From Lentisphaerota bacterium (GTDB taxonomy: Bacteria; Verrucomicrobiota; Lentisphaeria; Victivallales; Victivallaceae): a stretch of DNA of 64,000 nucleotides. The translations under genes were made by a program, and so were the position numbers. Of this stretch, positions 54,512 through 62,640 are shown piece after piece; the first letter of the stretch is position 1; every line of letters starts with the position of its first letter. A model generated the notes under the pieces. It was not told the DNA's origin. It worked only from the letters and a program-made list of their open reading frames with translations, and ran no database searches. The stretch lies in NCBI GenBank assembly GCA_017134815.1, contig CP071032.1:806001-870000 (forward strand), in the 5' to 3' direction.

Positions 54512-54705
54512 ATTATGGGCATACAGTCCTTATTCCCTGATGTATCCGGTCTTAAGGCTCTAAGAAAATTTCTGCACAGATATGCGTTCTCCACTCGTGG
54601 CCCGCCAGCCCGATGTCAGCATGCCGTCCTGAGCAGCGTTGGCCTGACCGACCGGCTGTACAGCTTTCCATCGAACAGCTGTGCTTTCTTTAATTCGCCC
54701 ATAAT
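54512..54705. ncRNA. Candidate structured RNA, GC-rich island with nested long-range stems
   Basis: A 194-bp segment is far more GC-rich than its flanks. Its ends form a perfect 9-bp inverted repeat, ATTATGGGC (54512-54520) with GCCCATAAT (54697-54705). Inside, CCGGTC (54546-54551) pairs with GACCGG (54650-54655), and GTCAG/CTGAC (~54616-54648) with inner GCC/GGC forms an arm. No open frame with a ribosome site spans it. Either strand could be transcribed; on the minus strand it would be the leader of the lipoprotein gene. The shape (a long rod with internal loops, ~190 nt) would suit a 6S-like or novel RNA, but a degraded gene remnant is possible. Confidence 0.4.
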
Positions 54706-54958
54706 TTTTGAATTAAAAATATAGCCTAAATTCACTGCAATGCCAATCGCATACTGCCATAACCGTATTTTTATTACTGAATCATAATCATGAAAAGCTG
54801 GTCACCCATTTCTTGAATTTAACAAATGAATATTGAGGATAATGGTGCTCCTTTTTTGTAAAAACTGGTAATTATTAGTATCTTCAAAATTGATTTTCCG
54901 GGTTTTCCATGTACCTTTATTTGTTGCTTTCTGGATTGCGAGAGGAGATTATTATTTT

Positions 54959-55153
54959 ATGGAAAAAAAGACTTTTATTACCGAGACTGTAAAAGAGATT
55001 CTGATTGCTGATGCTACCACCGGCAATTCGATTTCGAAACATTTCGATGATGACAACTTTACCAGCAGGTTAAACTTAATTGCGAAAACCCTGTCAGAAA
55101 TTTACGACAAATATGCTGACAACAAACACTGCGAAAAAAAACCGGGTCAATAA
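54959..55153 (+). CDS. Small hypothetical protein
   Basis: A 64-residue frame starting at ATG 54959 with GAGGAG about eleven bases upstream. The sequence is polar and helical ('ETVKEILIADAT', 'SRLNLIAKTLSEIYDKYADN') with a Lys-rich end. No signal or membrane part. No family recognised. It lies 170 bp ahead of fructokinase on the same strand. The good ribosome site and clean composition favour a real gene, but it is short. Confidence 0.45.
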   Translation: MEKKTFITETVKEILIADATTGNSISKHFDDDNFTSRLNLIAKTLSEIYDKYADNKHCEKKPGQ

Positions 55154-55321
55154 TGACTTGAAATCGCACTCCATTAGGCAACCGAATTGGAAAACTATCA
55201 GGATGAAGCGGTCAAGCTCTTTTCTTATGTATAATTCAGCTTGTCACGAGCGCAGATATTGAAAAGTGATCTTATTAAGCATTTATGACGCAAAACTTAT
55301 TAAAGGATACATCATTTTATT

Positions 55322-56209
55322 ATGAAGAAAAACGTCATAGTCGGAATCGGTGAAATATTGTGGGACATCTTTCCTGAAGGTAAAAAACTTGGCGGCGCCC
55401 CCTGCAACTTTGCTTATCACTCCTCAGCACAGGGAGCAGAAGGCATAACTGTAAGCGCAGTCGGCTCGGACCAGAATGGCGACGAGATTATCGCGGCCGT
55501 AAAAGCCCGGAAGCTGTCAGCTGATTATATTTCACGCAACTCTTACCCCACCGGCACCGTCTCAGTTGAAGTCAAAGCTGGAAAACCCTCCTATATTATT
55601 CACCAGAACACTGCATGGGATAACCTGCAATGGACAGATAGCCTGCATACTCTTGCTGCTCAGGCTGACGCGGTCTGCTTTGGTTCATTAGCTCAGCGTA
55701 ATTCAATCACTGCTGAAACCATTCACAAATTCCTAGATGCTGTTCAAGAATCCTGCATTAAGGTTTTTGATGTAAACCTGCGGCAGAACTTTTATACCAA
55801 AGCAGTTCTTGAAAAATCTCTGATGCATACTGATATTCTTAAAATAAGCGACGAAGAACTACCGGCATTTGCCGCGACCCTGGAACTGGACACGCCTTCT
55901 GAAGAAGATTTATTTAAGCAGCTGTTTGAAGAATTCAACCTGGATATGCTGGTATTTACCCGCGGTGAAAAAGGTTGCCGCTGCATTTGCCCCAGAACCA
56001 AAACTGATGATCTGATTCCGGCAAGTAATCCCGGAAAACTTCTGGATACAGTTGGTTGCGGTGATTCATTTACCGCAGCTTTTACGGTAGGCATACTTCG
56101 CGGCCTTTCTCCCCGTGAAGCAGCCGGACATGCAGTCAAAGTTGCCGGATTCGTCAGTACCTGCTCCGGAGGCACCCCTGAGATTCCGTCTGAACTTGTA
56201 CTGAAGTAA
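55322..56209 (+). CDS. scrK: Fructokinase-like PfkB-family sugar kinase
   Basis: A 295-residue ribokinase-fold kinase. 'GEILWDIFPEGKKLGGAPCNFAYH' is the fructokinase-type substrate motif. The C-terminal catalytic motif reads 'DTVGCGDSF' where most have GAGD, with the catalytic Asp kept. A GH32 fructan hydrolase lies 4 kb downstream, which supports fructose as substrate. AAAGGAT precedes the ATG. A terminator directly follows the gene, so it is a single unit. Confidence 0.88.
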   Translation: MKKNVIVGIGEILWDIFPEGKKLGGAPCNFAYHSSAQGAEGITVSAVGSDQNGDEIIAAVKARKLSADYISRNSYPTGTVSVEVKAGKPSYIIHQNTAWDNLQWTDSLHTLAAQADAVCFGSLAQRNSITAETIHKFLDAVQESCIKVFDVNLRQNFYTKAVLEKSLMHTDILKISDEELPAFAATLELDTPSEEDLFKQLFEEFNLDMLVFTRGEKGCRCICPRTKTDDLIPASNPGKLLDTVGCGDSFTAAFTVGILRGLSPREAAGHAVKVAGFVSTCSGGTPEIPSELVLK

Positions 56210-56212
56210 AAT

Positions 56213-56254
56213 TTTTGCGGCGGTAACAGTGCCGCCGCAAAAAACTTTTTTTTA
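56213..56254 (+). terminator. Terminator of fructokinase
   Basis: TTTTGCGGCGG / CCGCCGCAAAA stem (56213-56242) with an 8-nt loop, then a run of eight T (56246-56253). The inner T/A runs make it potentially usable by the convergent FYVE-type gene too. Confidence 0.9.
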
Positions 56255-56314
56255 ATTATGACTTGGTTTTTTGACTGCTTTAAAAAGCAGCCTCTACTCG
56301 CAACAAGCAAATCT

Positions 56315-57703
56315 TCAAGTTTTTATGACCTTAGGACTTGAGTAGTGCGGCCAGCTGACCGTACAATCAACCTGCGATGAATCGATATCAACGAAAGGCC
56401 TGGTATTCTTTTCAAGCTCATCAGGGCTGAAGCCACGTATTTCCGGATGTGGACTTTTAATGCAGAAGTAAGAAGTGACACTGAAGCCCCTCTCCTCCAG
56501 AAAATGCTTAAGGCTTGTTCTGCCAATATTCTTCAAATCAAGAATGTGTTTACGGCCGACAGGCACCAGAACAATGTCACGACCTTGGAATCTATGAAAA
56601 TATGACAATCTTGCGGCAATAGTTTTGTTAGCCCGCTGCCGCACCTTACTGGCTTCAGTAGAACCATCATAAGTAAACTTCTGTCCTTTTAATTTGTTTG
56701 GAGCATATCGTCCTGAACTGTCACAAAGCTTGCTTCTCTCTTCCTGCGTCAGGTAGCGTTCTGCAAGTTCGGCATAATCCGGATTATTTTTGCATTTTAA
56801 TAATGTCAAGGCATCATCGTAGGTTACCACAGGTACTTTTGAAGCTTTGCAGACCGCATGCAGTTTATTCTTTTCCAGAGTATTAAACCTTTTCAAGGGT
56901 CTGACTGTATTGTCACGCTGATTTACAGAAAAGCTTTCAATGTTGTTAAGAATACCACTCAGAGCCTGCATCTCTTTTTCGTGTTGAGTATAATATATAT
57001 ACCTGTTCCTGTCGTGTTCGATAAGTTTTGATGCAAGCATCTTCTTTTCAAGGTTTCTCTGGTGCGGGTAATATGGGGAACCTTCAATTGCAACAACTAT
57101 TCTCCTGAGCAGGTCAGGATTATACTCCTTTAGATACTCAAGTAGATTTACTATAAAACTATTTGCAATATAATCCCCATCGCCGTGCACATGACCCAAA
57201 AGATGAAAATTAGCCTCCCCAAGCATATAATTCGTAAACTCAGTAAGTTCATCCGCCATTTGAGTGTCGATATTTAAACATTTATTACAAACAGGCTCAC
57301 GAGAGACTGCCCCAGATTTTCCACCAAGAAAAGTATGCTGAAGGCAGTTAAGGCAGTGAAACTTTCTGCATAATGCACAGAATTTACCATTAACTGTAGT
57401 TGTCAGAAGATTCTCGCTGTAGCCGGTACTTTTGCCACAGCCCCTGCAAACCAGAATCTCTCGCTGACACTCATCACAAATCCTGAGAAATGTCGAATTA
57501 AACATATTTGCTGGAGAACCAATGGGCCTGATATTCATTTGGCTTTTTGGAATCCTGTGCCTGGAGCAGTTGCCGCAAACAATTCGTCCGCATATCCTGC
57601 AGTGATGAATACCGGTTCTAATGAAACCTCGAATCTCAATTTTACAATTACTGCAGACCGGAATCGGGACGCTGTCGTTTTTTATCCATTTATGATCGGG
57701 CAT
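56315..57703 (-). CDS. Double FYVE-like zinc-finger protein with TraB/TIKI-like (GxxH-E-GxxH) domain
   Basis: A 462-residue protein without a signal peptide. Finger 1 has Cys17/20, 35/38, 43/46, 76/79 with 'HHCRICG' and 'RIC', the R+HHCR and RVC motifs of FYVE domains, and Trp6/Asp10 where WxxD is expected. Finger 2 repeats the CxxC spacing (Cys86/89, 109/112, 117/120, 139/142). The rest has 'LLGHVHGD' (GxxH, His173), 'VAIEGSP' (Glu207) and 'VPVGRKHILDL' (GxxH, His386) followed by 'LKHFLEERGFSV'. This is the metal-site pattern of the TraB/TIKI/ChaN/EreA superfamily, some members of which are peptidases. FYVE fingers bind PI3P in eukaryotes; their role in a bacterium is unknown. Confidence 0.82.
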   Translation of the reverse strand: MPDHKWIKNDSVPIPVCSNCKIEIRGFIRTGIHHCRICGRIVCGNCSRHRIPKSQMNIRPIGSPANMFNSTFLRICDECQREILVCRGCGKSTGYSENLLTTTVNGKFCALCRKFHCLNCLQHTFLGGKSGAVSREPVCNKCLNIDTQMADELTEFTNYMLGEANFHLLGHVHGDGDYIANSFIVNLLEYLKEYNPDLLRRIVVAIEGSPYYPHQRNLEKKMLASKLIEHDRNRYIYYTQHEKEMQALSGILNNIESFSVNQRDNTVRPLKRFNTLEKNKLHAVCKASKVPVVTYDDALTLLKCKNNPDYAELAERYLTQEERSKLCDSSGRYAPNKLKGQKFTYDGSTEASKVRQRANKTIAARLSYFHRFQGRDIVLVPVGRKHILDLKNIGRTSLKHFLEERGFSVTSYFCIKSPHPEIRGFSPDELEKNTRPFVDIDSSQVDCTVSWPHYSSPKVIKT

Positions 57704-58408
57704 TTTTTCTTTCTCTGCTGTTTGAATTTGTTTGAATTGGTTTCTAAAGCACTGACTATCCCACTAATTTGTATGACTTTACAACAATTTCGCCTGATAA
57801 AGCTTTGTGAGCATAAGCAGCTGTATATTTAAATGGTAGAGCCGACATTCAAACAGAAAGTTCTGGCTGTACACCAAAATCAAAAATAATACACCGTAAG
57901 ATACTTAGGATAATCTACTTACAATTAATATACTAATCTTATAAACTGCACTTTTGTCACTATTTTGTAAGTAATTCCAGATCACCTGCATATAGTCAGG
58001 AACTATTTAAAATGATATGAATCCTGCCTGCTTATTTTAACCGGCTGTCATGAAAGGTATTAAATAAAAAGCGTACATTGCATTTACCCAGCACAACATT
58101 TGTATACTAATGTAATGAATATAAAGCATTTTGAAGGTCGACCGTTTTATAGTTTTTGATAAATTTAGAAATTATCATTACTCTGAACAAATATTGGCAA
58201 ATGAATTTAAGTAAACAACAGTGATTTGAATTTCGTGTAGCTGCCAGACTATGAGAAATGTTCAATTTTTGGTTGAATACAAAAAAAGACGATTAAAAAG
58301 CACTAATATATTTGTTATTTTTAAATTGTAATCAATATTAGTCAGCAGTGTTTAAAATAAGCAGCAAAATGATAAAACATTTCTAAGAAAACACAGGAGG
58401 TCAAACCC
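57704..58408. other. Long AT-rich intergenic region, nothing recognised
   Basis: About 700 bp between divergent genes. No open frame with a ribosome site, RNA signature or repeat was recognised. It should hold the promoters of the FYVE-type gene and of the M42 peptidase gene (AGGAGG at ~58396-58401 is the ribosome site of the latter). Confidence 0.5.
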
Positions 58409-59557
58409 ATGACTTTAAGAAAACTGATCAAAGCAGCCGTCATTTCAATTATGTTTCTTTTGCCTTTACTGCTGTCTGCAGATCAAACTGAAAAAAACCT
58501 GGAAGAATTATCAAATGTCCATGGCGTCAGCGGGTTTGAAAAACCGGTCCGGGATATTCTGCTCAAACACTGGAAACAGCTGGGAATAAACTGCAAAATT
58601 GACGGCATGGGCAACCTGATTGGCAAATATCCAGACTTTTCTGATAAAAAACCTACCGTGCTGGTTATGGCGCATATGGATGAAGTGGGTTTCCTGGTAA
58701 CTAAGGTTGATGAACGCGGCTTCCTGCGTTTACAACCGCTTGGTGTCTGGGTTGACTATGTAACCTGGGCTCAAAAATGGACTGTTGGTATTGGAGATAA
58801 ATATATTACCGCCATCAGCGGCATGGATCCGCCGCATGTGCTCAGTGATGAAACCAGTATGCCCCCTGTAAGTCTCAATATGCTGTTTCTCGATACCGGG
58901 CTCGACAGAAAAGAACTAATGGCCATGGGTGCAAGGCCCGGCCTGCCGGTAACTCCTGCAGTTAAATTTGAAATCCTCAAACCCGGGAAACGTTATGCCG
59001 GCAAAGCTTTTGACGACAGAGCAATGCTTGCCGTTATGCTTGACCTGATGAAATATATTAAAAACAATAAGGAACTGTTCAGCAAAGTAAATGTCGTATT
59101 TGCAGCCACAGTGCAGGAAGAACTCGGCATGCGGGGAGCCAGAAACGTTTACTCTTCTCTGAAGCCGGATCTGGTTTTGAATCTGGAAGCCGGTATTGCC
59201 AAAGATTATCCAACACAGTTCACTCAGGACTGCGAACCTAAACTGGGATCAGGTCCGACTATCTTCATTTACGACTGGAGTATGATGCCAAACCAGAACC
59301 TGGTTAAAGCGCTGGCTGCAATCGCCAAGGCAAACAAAATCCCCATGCAATGGGAATCCGAATATAATTACGGAGAAGACGCCTCATGCCTCCAGGGAGC
59401 CGGACAAGGGATGCCGGCAGTAAACATTGGTATACCGGTGCGCTATGCCCACAGCCATATTGGCATTATGGATCGGGATGATTATGATAATACAGTAAAA
59501 TTGCTGATTGCGGCAATTGTGAAATTCGACAAAAAATCCATTGACAGCATGCGCTGA
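58409..59557 (+). CDS. Secreted M42-family aminopeptidase
   Basis: A 382-residue dinuclear zinc peptidase of the M42 family (glutamyl/deblocking aminopeptidase, FrvX/PepA). 'MAHMDEVGF' (His, Asp), 'KAFDDRA' (bridging Asp), 'VQEELGMRG' (catalytic Glu pair), 'LNLEAG' and 'RYAHSH' (terminal His) give the full active site. Unlike typical cytosolic M42 enzymes it starts with a Sec signal peptide ('VISIMFLLPLLLSA', cut near residue 24), so it is predicted to act outside the cytoplasm. AGGAGG precedes the ATG. Monocistronic, with a terminator. Confidence 0.92.
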   Translation: MTLRKLIKAAVISIMFLLPLLLSADQTEKNLEELSNVHGVSGFEKPVRDILLKHWKQLGINCKIDGMGNLIGKYPDFSDKKPTVLVMAHMDEVGFLVTKVDERGFLRLQPLGVWVDYVTWAQKWTVGIGDKYITAISGMDPPHVLSDETSMPPVSLNMLFLDTGLDRKELMAMGARPGLPVTPAVKFEILKPGKRYAGKAFDDRAMLAVMLDLMKYIKNNKELFSKVNVVFAATVQEELGMRGARNVYSSLKPDLVLNLEAGIAKDYPTQFTQDCEPKLGSGPTIFIYDWSMMPNQNLVKALAAIAKANKIPMQWESEYNYGEDASCLQGAGQGMPAVNIGIPVRYAHSHIGIMDRDDYDNTVKLLIAAIVKFDKKSIDSMR

Positions 59558-59592
59558 CAAACCCGGTTCAGATTACCGGATCAATTCAAAGG

Positions 59593-59627
59593 CCCCGGAA
59601 ACGCTGAAATGCGCTTCCGGGGATTTT
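59593..59627 (+). terminator. Terminator of the M42 peptidase gene
   Basis: CCCCGGAA / TTCCGGGG stem with inner GC pairing and a following ATTTTT. Good intrinsic terminator 36 bp past the stop. Confidence 0.9.
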
Positions 59628-59965
59628 TAATTCTAACGTTTCTGTTTCCAGCTTCAACTTCCATTCCTGTTCATAAATGCCCGGTGCAAAGGCTGTTCCT
59701 GTTCATTAACGTCAGCGTAAATATTTATAAGTTTGAACAAAGTACAGGTTTTGTGAGTCGATATTATTTATACAACAACTTATGAGGAGTTTTAATAGTG
59801 ATACCGGATCAATATCTGCTGATAATTGAGTCTGTCAAAATGCTTACATGAAATGACAGCTGGTCATAAAGTAAAAATCCTTTACCACCGATCAAAATAT
59901 TATTTCATTCTGTTTCAAAATATCTATTTTAAATTAATACCTTTAACAAATCAGGATTGAACTGC

Positions 59966-61900
59966 ATGTATTATAATAGAATCTTTTGTGCCGCACTAGT
60001 ACTCTTCATAATGAGTGTTGTTTCTTCAGGAAAAGCAATGACCTATCAGGACACTTTGGCAGCAGCCGACTTAAATGTTAACAGTAATATCAAAAGTGCC
60101 ATTTCAGATCCTACCTACCCTGTATACCACCTGCGAGCTCCCTCCGGCTGGATTAATGACCCCTGCGGGCTTTTCTATTATAATTCGTCTTTTCATATTT
60201 TTGTACAGTCAAATCCGTGGGGGAATATGTGGGGAAATATGGCCTGGTCGCATATTGTCAGTTCGCCGAACAAAAAATGGGATTATAAATGGTTTTATCC
60301 CAGATACCAGGACGGAAAGGTAAAAACAACCGCTATTTCTCCGTCACTGGACAGCAGCGCCGCTGACAAGAATGGGGTGTTCACCGGCTCCGTAGCAGTG
60401 CTGCCTTTTAAAGAAAAAGATAAAGCCGGTCGGACTATTACAACATATTACCCAGCCGCACTGTACTCTGCAGTATGGGGAACCCATGAATCCAGGCAGG
60501 AAGTCATTGCCATGGCTAGAGCTCTGGATGCCAATAAAATCAGCCAGGGAAAACTGGTTGATCCACATTTGACTGAGTGGACTAAATATTCTACTTACTC
60601 AAAAAATGATCCCAATAACCATCCCGATGTGATCCTGCGGCAACCGGCTGACCTCAACCTGATATCTTTCAGAGACCCTTATATATTTAGAATGCCTGAT
60701 GATAAAAACTATTATATGATTGTCTCAGCAGGTATTAAAAACAAGAATGCTGCTCCAAGCGGTGTAATACTTTTATTCAAAAATGACGGCCAGGACCTGA
60801 CCAAAAACTGGGTGAGAGTAAATAAAGGGAAAAACTTTTTCTTTTCTACAGAAACAGCTGTAAAGGACGCTATCACCAAAGGCGGAAATATTGAATGCGG
60901 AGTTGTATACCGCCTGACAGATCATATCGGAACAACCAATGGCAGTCCTTATATTATAATATTCGGCCAGGACGGTTCCCCGGCCAAAGCTTACAGTAAG
61001 GCCATGTACTACACATTGGGAAATATTGTAAAATCAAAAAACGGCATCGTATTTGAACCGCTTGACTCCTTCAAGGAGCCGGACGGCAAGGCCCGTAAAA
61101 AACTGCTGGATTTAAACCCGGAATTTGTGTTTTATTCCTCAAATCTTCTGCCGGTAGATAATGAGCAACGCCATTTCCTGGTCAGCTGGCTTAATATAGG
61201 CAGTCAGGCCAATGACGGCAAGACCTACAACTGGGCAGGAGCTCTGAGCGTTCCCAGGTTCCTGTTTGTCTACAAGGAAAATGGCATCTTCAAACTTGGG
61301 CAGGATCCGATACTGGTCAATGCTTTGCGCAGAAAAAATGTATTCAGCTCCCAGAAAGTGAAATTTTCCGGAAATAACAGTGTTTTACCCCTGAGAGGAG
61401 TAAAAGGACGACACTTGAATTTGGTTGCTGAATTTAAAAGTGCCAATATCACAGCTGACACTTTTGGCTTTCAGCTGGCTGTGAACGGTAAAAAATATTT
61501 TCCTGTCACAATTTCCCAAGGCAAACTTATAATAAACAACAGAAAACCGCTTGATCTGCAACTGCCGTCTCATGAAAAACGGGTTAAACTTGATATGTAC
61601 CTGGATGGTGCAATCCTTGAAATCTTCATCAGCAAATATGTTAACGGCAATTTTATTTCTTACCGCACCTACAGTTGTGCCCTGCCCTCCACCGGCAATG
61701 TATTAAAAGAAGGTATCAACATTACCGGTTCTGAAAATATAACAGCAGCAGTGGATGTTTACGAAATGGATACCTGCTGGAGTACTGAACAGGAGGTATC
61801 CGCAGAAACTGAACAGCTGAACAAGGCAGTCTGCCGGAATATACTTCCAGGCATGGGAAAAACCTATGTCGTATCAAAGAAAAGTCCAGCAGTAAAATAA
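59966..61900 (+). CDS. sacC: GH32 fructan hydrolase (levanase/exo-inulinase type), secreted
   Basis: A 644-residue enzyme with a signal peptide (~1-24). Catalytic residues: Asp65 in 'WINDPCG' (nucleophile; the usual NDPNG is NDPCG), Asp237 in 'FRDPY' (transition-state) and Glu310 in 'IECG' (acid/base of the EC motif). A five-bladed propeller is followed by a C-terminal beta-sandwich (~470-600). Expected to release fructose from levan, inulin or sucrose; exo or endo action is not decided. ATG 59966 is used with AGGA nine bases upstream; a TTG three codons earlier is possible. The fructokinase 4 kb away would use its product. Confidence 0.92.
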   Translation: MYYNRIFCAALVLFIMSVVSSGKAMTYQDTLAAADLNVNSNIKSAISDPTYPVYHLRAPSGWINDPCGLFYYNSSFHIFVQSNPWGNMWGNMAWSHIVSSPNKKWDYKWFYPRYQDGKVKTTAISPSLDSSAADKNGVFTGSVAVLPFKEKDKAGRTITTYYPAALYSAVWGTHESRQEVIAMARALDANKISQGKLVDPHLTEWTKYSTYSKNDPNNHPDVILRQPADLNLISFRDPYIFRMPDDKNYYMIVSAGIKNKNAAPSGVILLFKNDGQDLTKNWVRVNKGKNFFFSTETAVKDAITKGGNIECGVVYRLTDHIGTTNGSPYIIIFGQDGSPAKAYSKAMYYTLGNIVKSKNGIVFEPLDSFKEPDGKARKKLLDLNPEFVFYSSNLLPVDNEQRHFLVSWLNIGSQANDGKTYNWAGALSVPRFLFVYKENGIFKLGQDPILVNALRRKNVFSSQKVKFSGNNSVLPLRGVKGRHLNLVAEFKSANITADTFGFQLAVNGKKYFPVTISQGKLIINNRKPLDLQLPSHEKRVKLDMYLDGAILEIFISKYVNGNFISYRTYSCALPSTGNVLKEGINITGSENITAAVDVYEMDTCWSTEQEVSAETEQLNKAVCRNILPGMGKTYVVSKKSPAVK

Positions 61901-62640
61901 TTTTTAAATATTATACTTTCCTCCGAAGTTGCAATTTGAGAATAAAGCTTCAGGGGAAAGTTACTTTTTTTCTCTTGATATCCAGTCACCAGTCTGCAAA
62001 CATATTAATTCTCTCACATTAAACAGGAAACTCTGAAAAGTTTTGAAAAGGAGCCAAACTACAGCCAAAACTGCTTCCCAAGCAGAAGCATTGGTCGCAG
62101 CATATGTACTTGTGCTGATAACAACTGGCTGTAAATCATAACTTATAGATGTCGCCCATCGCAAAGAAACAAGTGCAAAATAGATTAACTATATAACGAT
62201 GAAAGCAGACTCGTGTTTCAACTTTAACATACATTAATAATAATGAAATTATCTTATTTAACAGTTTTAATAATATGAGAAATTATTTTATCAATATTAG
62301 ATTACAAAGACATTTTGCCAGTTAACAAACAATATTAACAAATTACTTAATAAATAACTTCAGCAAATTGTACTGCAAATTAGACATTTGTAAACATTGC
62401 AGCCACACAAAACAATTTCTTCTTTTCTCTGCACAATACTATCTGATTTTTATAATTTTTTAAAAATATCATTTTTTGCTGATTACTAAAATCCGAGCAC
62501 GAACACTAATGCGCTTTAGGTTGTCACCCCTAATTAGAGAATTATGTGATTTTACTTTTCTCTGCATTTTGCATTGACTTTATAGCGCAGACAGGGAAAA
62601 ATCTTGATATTGATAAAAAAATATGAGAAAAGGAGACGAT
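61901..62640. other. Long AT-rich intergenic region before the deiminase-like gene
   Basis: About 740 bp. A small inverted repeat TTAGG/CCTAA (~62517-62533) and a TTGACT -35-like box (~62574) are the only signals. No convincing gene: a minus-strand frame at 61961-62164 lacks a ribosome site. AAAAGGAG at ~62628-62635 is the ribosome site of the next gene. Confidence 0.45.

Noticed and set aside
54515-54724. Plus-strand 69-codon frame
   Set aside because: No ribosome site; it overlaps the structured GC-rich island, and both strands have equally poor coding character.
61961-62164. Minus-strand 67-codon frame with a hydrophobic stretch
   Set aside because: TTG start without a ribosome site; kept only as an unexplained frame.
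62612-62624. GATAAAAAAATAT, a 13-base match to the core of the rex palindromes
   Set aside because: The flanking arms do not match and the region is AT-rich, so it is probably chance.
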